Assembly (NCBI GenBank): GCA_019116445.1
Contig: DXBP01000032.1
Span: 1 to 61,218 of the forward strand
DNA: 61,218 nt
From: Candidatus Gemmiger excrementigallinarum
Lineage (GTDB): Bacteria; Bacillota; Clostridia; Oscillospirales; Ruminococcaceae
Direction of reading: 5' to 3'
The notes under the pieces were generated by a model. That model worked only from the letters and a program-made list of their open reading frames with translations, ran no database searches and was not told the origin of the DNA. Of this stretch, positions 8,175 to 17,272 are shown piece by piece. The translations under genes and the position numbers were made by a program. The first letter of the stretch is position 1. Each line of letters starts with the position of its first letter.

Positions 8175-9632
8175 TCAGAGGAGCTGCTCTTTGAGGATCT
8201 CCGCCATAAAGGTGGAAAGCTCGGCAAAATGGTCGGTGGCATAGACGACCCCGTTGCAGACCGAAACATGAAGATTGAAAAGGAACCGGCAGAACCATTC
8301 CACGCTGACCATCAGTTCACCTTCCCGGTGCAGGGCTTCGCAGTACATGGCATAGAGATCGTCATCCACCAGGCAGCCGATCACGCCCCGGGAAATCTTT
8401 ACGGTGCGGCCGTCCGCCAGCTGCAGGGTGGCTTCCAGCCCGGTTTCATCGGTGGTGTAAGATGCCCCGAAAACCTCTGCCAGGAACCGCAGGCTGACGC
8501 AGAGGTATTCGCCCCGCACAAGCTGGCCGCCTTCCAGACCGTGGTACTTGAGTTTCTGCCACCACAACGGCGCCACGGGCATTTCCGTAGTGGTATTGTG
8601 GAACCAGGCTTTGCGGGTGCCGGGAGTCAGGGCCAGGGCAAAGCGGTCCCCTTCGGGGGCCAGGCGGGAAGGCTGCCGCACCAGGGTGCCGTCGGGGGCC
8701 CGCCGCACGCCCGAGAACAGGTAATTCCAGTAGTAAAAGGCTTCGTCCAGGGCCTGGCCGTGGTCCCGGTTCTTGATGTCCAGAAATACCAGGTCAGCTT
8801 TGTCGCCGGTGTAGAAGGCAAAGTTATCTTCCCCCACAATACGGATGCGGGGCGGGGTATGTACGCCATTGACTTTCATCCAGTATTCCCGGCCGCCTTT
8901 TTGGTCGGCGTTTTCCGCCTCAGGGGAATTGTCCATGCCGTTTTTCTCGGGGTGAGAAATCCACATGGGGACCGGGCCGCCCCAGTTGCGCAGGGAACCG
9001 TCATCGTTGTAAAGCTGGCTGTCTACTGCCGAAGCCCCCGAGCCGGCGGCACCGGCCAGCAGGTTGCCATAATACCGGGCAAACTGGTCGGTCATCATGT
9101 GGCCCATGCTCATGCCCTGCATATAAATGCGGCCGGGGTCGATATTGTAAGTTTCCTGCATCCGGCCGATCAGGGCTTTGACGTAGTTCAGGTCGTGGTT
9201 GTCGTGGTAATCCTCGGGGTCCACAGGCAGGGGCAGTACCAGTTGGGGATTGGCGCGCACACGGGCCTGCATCCCCTGGATGGTCCACATCTGCAGTTCG
9301 TGGCAGTCGGGAAATACACAGATGAATCCTTCCCGTTCGGCCAGCAGAGTCCAGGAACTGTATACCGCCTGGGCCCAGCCGTTCATCATACCGCCGTGGT
9401 TGCTCACCACCAGCGGTACAGGCCGGCTGCCATCGTAGCTGGTGGGGATATACTCGTACCAGCGGTCTTCCAGGCCGTCGGCCAGCACGCCGGTGCACTC
9501 CCGCAACCGGGCGGGATACACCTGGGAATTGTTTCCGTTTTCATTCACCGTCATATCGGTTCCCTTGATGCCCAGGGGAACATACTCCCGGTTGGCATCG
9601 TTGGGGGAACCGGCTTGCAATCGAAGACTCAT
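8175..9632 (-). CDS. CE1/PHB-depolymerase-like esterase with CuAO-like C-terminus, paralogue 1
   Basis: 485 aa, no signal peptide. The N-terminal signature shared by all five paralogues is VNENGNNSQVYPARL. An alpha/beta-hydrolase domain (about 55-310) follows, with the oxyanion region VVSNHGG, nucleophile QGMSMG (Ser about 175) and catalytic His in NRDHGQ (about 291). Residues about 360-470 resemble the copper-amine-oxidase N-terminal-like (stalk) domain: GEYLCVSLRFLAEVFGA, then ADGRTVKI, then VSVEWFCRFLF. Esterases of this class cleave feruloyl, acetyl or polyester bonds. It lies 9 bp after its upstream neighbour. The domain pairing in a cytoplasmic protein is unusual. Confidence 0.8.
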   Translation of the reverse strand: MSLRLQAGSPNDANREYVPLGIKGTDMTVNENGNNSQVYPARLRECTGVLADGLEDRWYEYIPTSYDGSRPVPLVVSNHGGMMNGWAQAVYSSWTLLAEREGFICVFPDCHELQMWTIQGMQARVRANPQLVLPLPVDPEDYHDNHDLNYVKALIGRMQETYNIDPGRIYMQGMSMGHMMTDQFARYYGNLLAGAAGSGASAVDSQLYNDDGSLRNWGGPVPMWISHPEKNGMDNSPEAENADQKGGREYWMKVNGVHTPPRIRIVGEDNFAFYTGDKADLVFLDIKNRDHGQALDEAFYYWNYLFSGVRRAPDGTLVRQPSRLAPEGDRFALALTPGTRKAWFHNTTTEMPVAPLWWQKLKYHGLEGGQLVRGEYLCVSLRFLAEVFGASYTTDETGLEATLQLADGRTVKISRGVIGCLVDDDLYAMYCEALHREGELMVSVEWFCRFLFNLHVSVCNGVVYATDHFAELSTFMAEILKEQLL

Positions 9633-9641
9633 ACATTCACC

Positions 9642-10511
9642 TCATTGAAACAGATAGGGCAGATAATGGTACAGATAGTTGCACACCGCTTCGTAGGCGT
9701 GCACTTCGCCTTCGGCTACCTGGTAATGCAGATTGCCCCGGGCGGGGTCCTCGTCAAAAGCAAAGACGTCAGGGTATTGGCGCATTTGCTGAATTTGCGG
9801 CGTCATGGCAGGGAAGGCTGCATCCGCGGTGCCGGTGGCTGCATAGATGCAAAAATCCAACCCGGCATCTTTTGCAGCTGCGGCGGCCTGGTACAGCAGT
9901 TCGGCGGTCCGGGTCGGATGCAGTTCACCGCCCTTGGTGCATACGGCCCAGCAGTCGCCGCTCAGCGGCAGGAAGGTGCGGAAATAGGCCAGATTCTGCA
10001 GGAAGTTATACCAGGTGGTACAGCTGCCCATGGAAAATCCGCCGAACCCGCGGTGTGCACGGGCGGCGCGCAGCCCCTGGTCCGAGGTATCGGTGAGGTA
10101 GGTGTTGTAGCGGCTTTCCACAGCGGGCAGCAGTTCAGCGGTTACCTCGGGCAGGAACTCCAGCACCTTGGTGCGCTCCACCTCGGCCACCGGCTCCCCT
10201 GTGCGGGAGATCTGCTCCTTGTAAAAGGAGGGGAACACCACGATCATCGGCGCAGCCACCCCTTCGGCAAAACAGTAGTCCAGCATATTCTTCACTTTGC
10301 AGCAGTCCAGCCAGGCGTCGGGGTTTCCGCCGCCGCCGTGCATCAGATAGAGCACATTGTATTTCTTTTGCCGGTCGGCGGCGTCATAGCCGTAGGGCAG
10401 ATAGACGTTGGCATACTTGGTCCGGGGTTCCCCCGCCGGGTTGGTGGTGGCGTAAGTTACGCGTTCCACCCGTCCGCGAAAATTCACGTCGTGGTACAGG
10501 TATTTTTCCAT
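9642..10511 (-). CDS. Esterase-D/CE1-family esterase (active site intact)
   Basis: 289 aa from ATG 10511 (AAAGGATGG upstream; the longer frame overlaps the preceding gene and lacks a start signal). Single alpha/beta-hydrolase domain: KYANVYLPYGYD, LYLMHGGGGN (oxyanion hole), GGFSMGS with Ser about 160, and a C-terminal His in GEVHAYEA. It resembles bacterial feruloyl/acetyl-xylan esterase domains of CE1 but has no secretion signal or carbohydrate-binding module, so it is probably cytosolic. It sits 46 bp downstream of paralogue 2 in the esterase operon. Its substrate is probably an acylated sugar, by context only. Confidence 0.85.
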   Translation of the reverse strand: MEKYLYHDVNFRGRVERVTYATTNPAGEPRTKYANVYLPYGYDAADRQKKYNVLYLMHGGGGNPDAWLDCCKVKNMLDYCFAEGVAAPMIVVFPSFYKEQISRTGEPVAEVERTKVLEFLPEVTAELLPAVESRYNTYLTDTSDQGLRAARAHRGFGGFSMGSCTTWYNFLQNLAYFRTFLPLSGDCWAVCTKGGELHPTRTAELLYQAAAAAKDAGLDFCIYAATGTADAAFPAMTPQIQQMRQYPDVFAFDEDPARGNLHYQVAEGEVHAYEAVCNYLYHYLPYLFQ

Positions 10512-10557
10512 CCCAAATCCATCCTTTCGCAATATGGTGCAGTGATTTTCGTCCGGC

Positions 10558-12063
10558 TCATACCATGCCGCGCTGTTCCTGCTCCCTGTCCAGCAGCAGG
10601 TCAGACAGCACCCATGCGGCATACCGGGAGAGCACGGCGTAATGGTCTGTGGCGTACAGGGTGTCGCCGTAGGCGGAAACGTGCCAGTTGTACAGCGCAG
10701 CACAGAACCACCGGGCCGGAATGTACAGTTTGCCCTCCACCGTAATGGCATCGCAGAGCATTGCCTCCACGGTATTGTCGATGGTGCAGCCGATGCAGCC
10801 GTGAGCAAAGGTCAGTTCCCGGCCATCGGCCAGGCGGATCGCAGCGGTATCGCCGTCTGCCAGTAGGGTGCCGCCGAAGGCTTCGGCCAGGAAAGCCACC
10901 GGTGCATAGAGATAGCTTCCGCGGACCAGGCTGTCGCCGTTCAGGCCGTGGTATTTGAGTTTGTCCCGGCGGAACACCTTGCCGCCAATGGGGGTGAGCT
11001 TGCCGTTGACCAGTGCCCGGGTCGCCCTTTCGGTCAGAGCCAGGGCGGCCTGGTCGGGGTGGAAGGTGCGGCGGGTGGGGGTGTGATGCACCACGCCGTC
11101 CGCCGTTTTGTAAACGCCTGAGAACAGGTAGTCCCAGACCATCTGGGCGTCGTCAAAGGTCTGGCCATGGTCCCGGTTGTGGACGTCCATCAGCATGACG
11201 TTGGCCTTTTTGCCGCGGTAGAACAGCAGGTTCTTTTCCCCCTGGATGTTGATTTCGGGCTGGCCCATGGCTTCGTTGAGCCGCCGCCAGTAGTTGATGT
11301 TACCCAGCACCACGGGCCGGTCGTCCTCGCCGTAATGGGGCGGGGTATGGTCAAACTCCAGCCGGGACTGCCAGATGTCCATGGGGCCGCCCACGTTCAG
11401 CAAGCGGTTGTCCTTGTCAAACAGCAGTTTGGGATTGGTGGGGCATCCGGACCCTGCCGCGGCGGCAAAATGTGCTCCCATATAGCGGGCTACCTGGCTG
11501 GTCATGGCATTGCCCATGCTCATGCCCTGGATATAGACGCGGCTCTCGTCGATGTTGTAATTCCGGCGCATCCGCTCCAGAAGTTTCATCACCATCCGCA
11601 CATCGTGGAACTGGTCCACTGTGCCTACGGGGCGGTTGAGCACCGGCACGCCGGGGTCCGCGGTGGTGGTGATCTGATCTACCGTTGCGCTGTCGCACTC
11701 GATCATCCACATACGGTTGGCGCTGGCGTTGGGAAAAACACAGATAAACCCTTCTTTGTCCGCCACATGGGTCCAGCTGGTGTAGATGCACTGTCCCCAG
11801 CCGGTCATCAGACCGCCGTGCATCGAAAAGACCAGCGGCGTTTTTTTGTTGGGATCGTAACTTTCGGGCACATATTCATACCACACGTCCAGGACGCCGT
11901 CCTCCAGCAGTTCCTCGGTATGTTCGGTCAACCGGGCGGGATATACCTGGGAGTTGTTGCCGTTCTCATTCACGACCATGCGGCTGCCTTTGATGGCGGG
12001 GGGCAGGTAATCCCGGTTTTCATCGTTGAGATCACCCGGCTGCAACAGGATTTTGTGTTCCAC
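10558..12063 (-). CDS. CE1/PHB-depolymerase-like esterase with CuAO-like C-terminus, paralogue 2
   Basis: 501 aa. Same build as the other four: VVNENGNNSQVYPARL near the N-terminus, SMHGGLMTGWGQ, nucleophile IQGMSMGNAM (Ser about 182), catalytic His in NRDHGQTFDDAQ, and a C-terminal stalk-like domain starting at LKYHGLNGDSLVRGSYLYA. It is the most divergent of the five. The usual NHGG is MHGG, the middle cap (SATVDQITTTADPG) has no match in the others, and the C-terminus carries an extra basic/acidic tail (DREQEQRGMV). That suggests a different acyl group or position. It has no signal peptide and follows the EstA-like gene by 54 bp. Confidence 0.8.
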   Translation of the reverse strand: MEHKILLQPGDLNDENRDYLPPAIKGSRMVVNENGNNSQVYPARLTEHTEELLEDGVLDVWYEYVPESYDPNKKTPLVFSMHGGLMTGWGQCIYTSWTHVADKEGFICVFPNASANRMWMIECDSATVDQITTTADPGVPVLNRPVGTVDQFHDVRMVMKLLERMRRNYNIDESRVYIQGMSMGNAMTSQVARYMGAHFAAAAGSGCPTNPKLLFDKDNRLLNVGGPMDIWQSRLEFDHTPPHYGEDDRPVVLGNINYWRRLNEAMGQPEINIQGEKNLLFYRGKKANVMLMDVHNRDHGQTFDDAQMVWDYLFSGVYKTADGVVHHTPTRRTFHPDQAALALTERATRALVNGKLTPIGGKVFRRDKLKYHGLNGDSLVRGSYLYAPVAFLAEAFGGTLLADGDTAAIRLADGRELTFAHGCIGCTIDNTVEAMLCDAITVEGKLYIPARWFCAALYNWHVSAYGDTLYATDHYAVLSRYAAWVLSDLLLDREQEQRGMV

Positions 12064-12117
12064 AATGATTTCTCCTTTTGGCTTTACCGGGGAAAGACCC
12101 CGGTGTTGGGGTGGTGG

Positions 12118-13224
12118 TCAGTTTTTCCGGTGAGAGAGCATCCAGTCCAGGATGCCGTATTCATTATGCAGCACCGGGATCCAGCTGTTGTGGTTTTCCA
12201 TATAAAGATCCCGGGCAGAAAGACCGGGGGTCAGGCCGATGCCGTAGGCCGCCAGTTCCTCCGGCGTAAACAGGGTAAAGCGAATATCCCTGCGGCCTTT
12301 TTCCCACAGCTTTTGCACGGCCCGCAGCAGATAGGCGTGGCGCGCGACCTGGTGGTCGATGTAAGCGGTGGCGATGTAGGCGGGCACATCGGGAAAGTTT
12401 TCCAGGATGGGATAACTTTCCCCGTTCATGCTGGGGCAGATGGGCACACAGGCGGTAAACAATTCCGGCGCCGAGGAAACGGCCTTGATGGTTCCGAAAC
12501 CGCCCATGCTCATGCCGATGGCGTAGACCCGGCGGGGGTCTACCTTGCCCTGGGCGATCATTCTGCGGATGACATCGCAGACCCGGCCCAGATAGGCGCG
12601 GTTCCAGCCCCGGTCGTTTCGGTCGTTGTCCGGGTCTGCGCCGATCTCCACCTTGTAGGGATCGCCTTTGGCACGCATTTTGGCAAACATTTCCTCCATG
12701 CTCAACCCGCCAGAAGGTGCCTGGGGCGCCAGAACATACAGATCGGGCAGGCGTTCGGCCAGCTTGATGGCACCAAGGGTATCGGTAAGCTGCAGCAGGT
12801 TGTCCTCACCGCTGCCCCCGCCGCCGTGCAGAAAAAGAATCAGCGGGCGGGGTTCGGTACATTCCGGTTCATACAGCCGGTAACGGACGCCGTTTTCCAC
12901 AACGGGGCGGAAAAGCTCCTCGTGGAACAGAGTAATACGGTCAGCGTTTTCTTTGGTGATGGTAAGGGGCAGCGCGGTGGAAACACACTGTACCGAAAAA
13001 TCGCAGCGCAGCAGAAAGGGGTCGGTGGCCAGTTCCAGGGTATTGCCCTGTTTTGCTACGGTCTTTACCCCGGAAATGGGGCGTACCGCGCCCAGGTCGT
13101 CATAACAATGGGTGCAGCGGAAGTCTGCCGGCTGCAGGTCGGGGGCTTCGGTATCCAGCTTTACGGTGATGCCGTCCACCATCTGGCCGAAATCTTCCAT
13201 TCGTGTGTGCAGTGTGATTTCCAT
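12118..13224 (-). CDS. EstA-like esterase with N-terminal Ig-like domain
   Basis: 368 aa. Residues 1-90 are beta-rich (VKLDTEAPDLQP, then TLELATDPF), matching the Ig-like N-terminal domain of EstA-type esterases. Residues 105-368 form an alpha/beta-hydrolase: LILFLHGGGGSG (oxyanion), nucleophile AIGMSMGG (Ser about 239), and a C-terminal MENHNSWIPV region holding the likely catalytic His. Thermostable EstA relatives act on short acyl esters and are often periplasmic, whereas this one has no signal peptide. It lies 15 bp after paralogue 3, so it is translated from the same long transcript. Confidence 0.85.
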   Translation of the reverse strand: MEITLHTRMEDFGQMVDGITVKLDTEAPDLQPADFRCTHCYDDLGAVRPISGVKTVAKQGNTLELATDPFLLRCDFSVQCVSTALPLTITKENADRITLFHEELFRPVVENGVRYRLYEPECTEPRPLILFLHGGGGSGEDNLLQLTDTLGAIKLAERLPDLYVLAPQAPSGGLSMEEMFAKMRAKGDPYKVEIGADPDNDRNDRGWNRAYLGRVCDVIRRMIAQGKVDPRRVYAIGMSMGGFGTIKAVSSAPELFTACVPICPSMNGESYPILENFPDVPAYIATAYIDHQVARHAYLLRAVQKLWEKGRRDIRFTLFTPEELAAYGIGLTPGLSARDLYMENHNSWIPVLHNEYGILDWMLSHRKN

Positions 13225-13239
13225 AACGTGCTCCTTTTC

Positions 13240-14742
13240 TTATTCCACAACAATATGGGAAAAATCATCCGGCAAGGCATTGCCGGCCAAAAGATCCTTG
13301 ATCAGGTCGGCCATGAAGTAGGAAAGATCAATGAAGTGATCGGTCACATACACGACCCCGTTGCAGGTGGACACATGGTAATTGAACAAGTATTTGCAGA
13401 ACCACTCCACGCTCACCAGCAGCTCACCGTTGCGGTGCAGTGCCTCACAGTACATACAGCGCATGGTATCGTCGATCAGGCAGCCGATGCTGCCCCGGGC
13501 AAACTGGACGCGCCGTCCGTCCGCAAGCACCAGCTCGGCAGTCAGGGTATCTGCGCCGGGCAGATATTGGGCCCCCACTGCTTCGGCCAGGAAGCTGACC
13601 GGTACGCAAAGGTATTCTCCGCGCACGATCTGGCCGCCGTTCAGGCCATGGTATTTCAGTTTCTGCCAAAGCACCGGTGCGGTTTTCAGGGGATGCAGCC
13701 GGTTGCGGAACCAGCACTGCTCATACCCGGCGGAAAGGGCGATGGCAAAGGTGTCACCGACCCGGGGCAGGATGCTTTCCCCCATCACAAGGGTACCGTC
13801 GGTTTCCCGGCGCGCCCCCGAGAAAAGGTAATCCCAGTAGAGGAAGGCTTCATCCAGAGTCTGGCCGTGGTCCCGGTTCTTGATGTCCAGGTAAACCAGA
13901 TCCGCCTTTTTGCCGCGATAGAAGGCAAAGTTGTTTTCGCCCTCAATGCGGATCTGGGGAACGGGGTCGCACTCGTTGATCTTGAGCCAGTAAAAGCGGT
14001 CGTACTTGTTGACGGCGGCTTCGTCATAGCGGCCGCCCGGAGGCAGGCCGTTTTTTTCGGGGCGGGACTGCCAGATGGCCATGGGACCACCCAGGTTCAG
14101 CAGGCGTCCGTCCTCGGTGTAAAGCCGTTCCGGTTTGGTGGGACCGCCGGACCCGGCGGCGCCCGCCAGCAGCTGACCACGGTAACGGGCAAACATACTG
14201 GTCATCAGGTTGCCCATGGACATCCCCTGCATAAAGACGCGGCCGGGGTCGATGTTGTACCGGTCCTTCATGTGGGCGATCAGAGCCTCCAGGAACTTCA
14301 TGTCGTGGTTTTCGGTCCAGTCTTTTGGGGCAGGCTGAAGGGGCAGGTCGGGGGCATCCTTGGGGTCAAAGTTGTCAAACACCCCTTCCACGGTCCACAT
14401 CCGTTTGGAGTGAGCGTCGGGAAATACGCAGATGAACCCTTCCCGGTCGGCTACCATGGTCCAGGAGGTATAAACGGCATGGCCCCAGCCGGTCATCAGG
14501 CCGCCGTGGTTGCCCACCACCAGCGGCACCGGCCTGGCCGGGTCGTAGCTGGCGGGTACGTATTCGTACCAGCGGTCTTCCACGCCGTCGGCCAGGATGC
14601 CGGTGACTTCCCGCAGACCGGCGGGGTAGGGCAGGGAGTTGTTGCCGTTTTCGTTCACTACAATGTCGCTGCCCCGGATGGCCTCGGGCAGGTAGTCCCG
14701 GTTGGCGTCATCGGGGGTTCCAGCACGCAGATGCAGCTTCAT
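13240..14742 (-). CDS. CE1/PHB-depolymerase-like esterase with CuAO-like C-terminus, paralogue 3
   Basis: 500 aa. The N-terminus RAGTPDDANRDYLPEAIRGS and VNENGNNSLPYP mark it as one of the five repeats. The esterase domain has GNHGGLMTGWG, nucleophile MQGMSMGNLM (Ser about 175) and NRDHGQTLDEAF (catalytic His). The C-terminal stalk-like domain runs from about 370 to 485 (VRGEYLCVPVSFLAEAVGA). It is closest by eye to paralogue 4. The cytoplasmic location is inferred from the absence of a signal peptide. It lies 15 bp behind an esterase-D-like gene that has lost its serine. Confidence 0.8.
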   Translation of the reverse strand: MKLHLRAGTPDDANRDYLPEAIRGSDIVVNENGNNSLPYPAGLREVTGILADGVEDRWYEYVPASYDPARPVPLVVGNHGGLMTGWGHAVYTSWTMVADREGFICVFPDAHSKRMWTVEGVFDNFDPKDAPDLPLQPAPKDWTENHDMKFLEALIAHMKDRYNIDPGRVFMQGMSMGNLMTSMFARYRGQLLAGAAGSGGPTKPERLYTEDGRLLNLGGPMAIWQSRPEKNGLPPGGRYDEAAVNKYDRFYWLKINECDPVPQIRIEGENNFAFYRGKKADLVYLDIKNRDHGQTLDEAFLYWDYLFSGARRETDGTLVMGESILPRVGDTFAIALSAGYEQCWFRNRLHPLKTAPVLWQKLKYHGLNGGQIVRGEYLCVPVSFLAEAVGAQYLPGADTLTAELVLADGRRVQFARGSIGCLIDDTMRCMYCEALHRNGELLVSVEWFCKYLFNYHVSTCNGVVYVTDHFIDLSYFMADLIKDLLAGNALPDDFSHIVVE

Positions 14743-14757
14743 ATCGGCCGCCTCCCT

Positions 14758-15525
14758 TCAGTTCTGCATCAGCCATTCCACTGCAGCAGGCAGGCTGGTC
14801 TGGCAGGAACCCAGGTCGGCCCCGGTATCCAGTTCACGGGTCTGGGCGGCATCCCCCAGCAGAGTGGCCAGCCGGCGGTTTTCCCCGGCAAGGAGGCTTC
14901 CTTTTTCCCAGGTCATCCAGAATTTGCTGCCGGTGGGGCGGCAGGCCAGGGCATACAGGTCGTTTTCACTGCCGTGGAAGGTATCCAGCGAACCGAACAC
15001 CGCCTCCAGGGAGGCTTTGTTGTGGCAGATGCCGGTATCCTCCCCGGCGGCAGCCTTCTGGCAGAGTGCTTCCAGGTCCAGCACGCCGTTGAGAGATACC
15101 GCACGGGAGAAGGTTCCGGGATATTTGAGCGCCATTTTAACCGCGCCGTAAGCGCCGGTACCCACGCCGCCGATCCAGTTCAGAGCGGGATCGTCCGACA
15201 GGGGCAGATTGTTGCGGCAGATCCCCGGAAGTTCGGTGCTCATGAATACTTCGTACCGGGGACCATACTTCATGTTGGTGCAAAGGCTGTGGTGCTGGTC
15301 GGGGGCGATGATAAAAATGCCGTACCGGGCGGCGCAGCGCTCTGCCGGAGTGGCAAGCCAGTCCAGGGCGGCGCCGCCCTCGGTGTGCAGCAGCCACAGA
15401 ACAGGATATTTTTTCTGGTGGTCTTTGTCGTTCAGGTCCAGCAGGTTCATCTCGGGCAGAAAGACCCGGGCAGAAAAAGACCCGCAGGTGATGACCGACA
15501 GTGCATTCATTTCAATTTGTGCCAT
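14758..15525 (-). CDS. Catalytically dead esterase-D-like protein (Ser to Gly), copy A
   Basis: 255 aa. The esterase-D fold is recognisable: MNALSVITCGSFSARVFLPE, YPVLWLLHTEGG, then WIGGVGTGAYGAVKMALKYP. Where active relatives have AGFSMGGYG, this protein has GGVGTGAYG, so the nucleophile is Gly about 122. The C-terminal GxHxW block holding the catalytic His is also gone (GADLGSCQ instead). The rest is well kept and the gene is intact, so this looks like a maintained pseudoenzyme, not a decaying gene. It directly follows an active paralogue (15541-16368), an arrangement repeated at 25576-27163. A partner or scaffold role is inferred. Confidence 0.8.
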   Translation of the reverse strand: MAQIEMNALSVITCGSFSARVFLPEMNLLDLNDKDHQKKYPVLWLLHTEGGAALDWLATPAERCAARYGIFIIAPDQHHSLCTNMKYGPRYEVFMSTELPGICRNNLPLSDDPALNWIGGVGTGAYGAVKMALKYPGTFSRAVSLNGVLDLEALCQKAAAGEDTGICHNKASLEAVFGSLDTFHGSENDLYALACRPTGSKFWMTWEKGSLLAGENRRLATLLGDAAQTRELDTGADLGSCQTSLPAAVEWLMQN

Positions 15526-15540
15526 GATACCGTCCCCTCC

Positions 15541-16368
15541 TTACTCGCTGGCCCGGACAAATGTTTCTTTGATCTTGCCCTCGGCAACGAGCCAGTCCAG
15601 ATACTTTTTGACGTGTTTGTCGCAATATTCCCAGTTGTGGTACCCGTGGTCGATGGTACGGTAGACGTCGATGCCCTGGGCGGCATACTTGTTCATGAAG
15701 GTCACGTTGTCCTGGTAATGGGCGTCCTCCACACCGGTGGCCATATAGGCGCGGGGAAACTTTTTGCCGGCGGCCATTTGCTTGTCGATCATGTAACAGA
15801 TGTCATTCTCGGTGTTGACGATGTATTCCTGCTTGCCGAAAGCGGAAGCAAACATATAGAATTCATCGTTGCCGTCCTGCATGCCATCGTCGATGGGCAG
15901 ATCGGCCACGTTTTTCAGGCCGGAGAACAGGCCGATGGCGCCGAACTGTTCGGGGTCACGCACCAGCCATTTCAGGGAACCGTAGCCGCCCATGGAGAAA
16001 CCCGCCAGGAAATTCTGCTGGGGGTCCTCCGAAAGGGGGAACAGATGGCGGACGACCCGGGGCGTTTCGATGGAAAGCTGAGAAAAGTACTTGAAGTCGC
16101 CGTGGATGGTGTCCATGTAACCAGAGCAGTAGGTGCCGGAACAGACCACCGCCACGCCGGCCTGAGAGGCGTACAGTTCCAGGGCGGTGTAGCGCTGCCA
16201 GTCGGTGTAGTCGAAGCCGCCGCCGGACTGGAGCCAAAGCACCGGATAGCGGTAGTCCTTGGGGCGGTCGGCCAGGGAATGACCCCAGGTGTTTTCCGGG
16301 ATGATAACGTTGACGCCGACCTTCATTTTCAGAACTTCGGAATAGTAATACAGTCGGAAGTTTGCCAT
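15541..16368 (-). CDS. Esterase-D-like esterase, active partner A
   Basis: 275 aa. Single alpha/beta-hydrolase domain: VGVNVIIPENTWGHSLADRP, YPVLWLQSGGGFDYTDW, nucleophile LAGFSMGGYG (Ser about 125), an Asp in GVEDAHYQDN and the catalytic His in GYHNWEYCDKHV. It is a clear paralogue of 26318-27163, with the same length of lead-in and Ser 125 in both. It is transcribed just before the serine-less copy A (15 bp gap). It probably deacylates a small sugar ester in the cytoplasm; the substrate is unknown. Confidence 0.87.
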   Translation of the reverse strand: MANFRLYYYSEVLKMKVGVNVIIPENTWGHSLADRPKDYRYPVLWLQSGGGFDYTDWQRYTALELYASQAGVAVVCSGTYCSGYMDTIHGDFKYFSQLSIETPRVVRHLFPLSEDPQQNFLAGFSMGGYGSLKWLVRDPEQFGAIGLFSGLKNVADLPIDDGMQDGNDEFYMFASAFGKQEYIVNTENDICYMIDKQMAAGKKFPRAYMATGVEDAHYQDNVTFMNKYAAQGIDVYRTIDHGYHNWEYCDKHVKKYLDWLVAEGKIKETFVRASE

Positions 16369-16384
16369 GGCTTGTTTTCACTCC

Positions 16385-17266
16385 TCAGATAGATTCAGGA
16401 TAGATGGCGCAGCGCTTGAGGGGCAGCAGCCGGTCCAGCGCCAGCTGCAGATAATGGTCCCACAGCTTGAAGTCGTGGCGGTAGCCCTGGGCGCAAAGAT
16501 AGGTTACATCCATATCCAGCGCCTGCATGGCGCGCACGTCCCCCTCCACCCGCCGGCGGATGAACTCATCGCTGCCGCAGACCAGAATAAACCGGCATTC
16601 AGGGTCCCCTGCCGCGCGGTGGCGCAGCAGCTGGGCCCGCAGGTCGGCGGGTGTGCCGGCGATTTCCGAGCCGGGACCGAAGGTGTGGTTGAAAAGGGGC
16701 AGCACATTCCTGAAATGCTCCCCTTCCAGTTCTGCCTTCAGGGTTTCGGGGCACATCGTCATGCCAATGCCGCCCGAAATATCCATGCACACTGCGTAGC
16801 GGTCGGGGCGGTTCACGGCTGCGCCCAATGCCGCGTTGCCGCCCATGGCATAACCCAGGATGAAGTTGTCCTCCCGTGCGGGGGAGGAGGCGAACAGCGC
16901 CTGGATCACGGTGGGCAGTTCTTCGGTAAGAAAGGTCTGGTAGGCAATGCCGTACCGTGTATCAAGGCCGAAGCTGTTGGCAATGTCGGGGGTAACAAGC
17001 ATCACGTGATTGCGCTGGGCGGCCTCCTCCACATTGGTGTAGCGGTAGGTCAGGGTGTCGTCATCCCCACCGCCGTGGAGCAGGTAGACGGTCTGGAACT
17101 TCATGCCGGGCCGGTACAGGGATTTGGAGCCGTCCTCGGCCCGGTGGGCGCGGTTGGCCATCGGCGGGGTGGGTGGGCAACGGTAGCTGTCGGTGGGGTA
17201 CGCCACCGATACATCCACGTACCGTCCCAGGATCTCGCTCCGATAATTAAAACGCAAAATCCCCAT
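16385..17266 (-). CDS. Esterase-D-like protein with Ser to Ala at the nucleophile
   Basis: 293 aa. The fold is typical: LRFNYRSEILGRYVDVSVAY, TVYLLHGGGDDD, and EDNFILGYAMGGNAALGAAV. The elbow reads GYAMGG instead of GFSMGG, so Ala about 140 replaces the nucleophile. Unlike the other dead copies, the Asp (VCGSDEF) and the His region (QGYRHDFKLWDHY) remain, so this may bind substrate without hydrolysing it or use another chemistry. A Pro-rich insert (about 29-37) is peculiar to it. It lies 16 bp before active partner A and 6 bp after the two-domain esterase. Confidence 0.8.
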   Translation of the reverse strand: MGILRFNYRSEILGRYVDVSVAYPTDSYRCPPTPPMANRAHRAEDGSKSLYRPGMKFQTVYLLHGGGDDDTLTYRYTNVEEAAQRNHVMLVTPDIANSFGLDTRYGIAYQTFLTEELPTVIQALFASSPAREDNFILGYAMGGNAALGAAVNRPDRYAVCMDISGGIGMTMCPETLKAELEGEHFRNVLPLFNHTFGPGSEIAGTPADLRAQLLRHRAAGDPECRFILVCGSDEFIRRRVEGDVRAMQALDMDVTYLCAQGYRHDFKLWDHYLQLALDRLLPLKRCAIYPESI

Positions 17267-17272
17267 GGTGCA

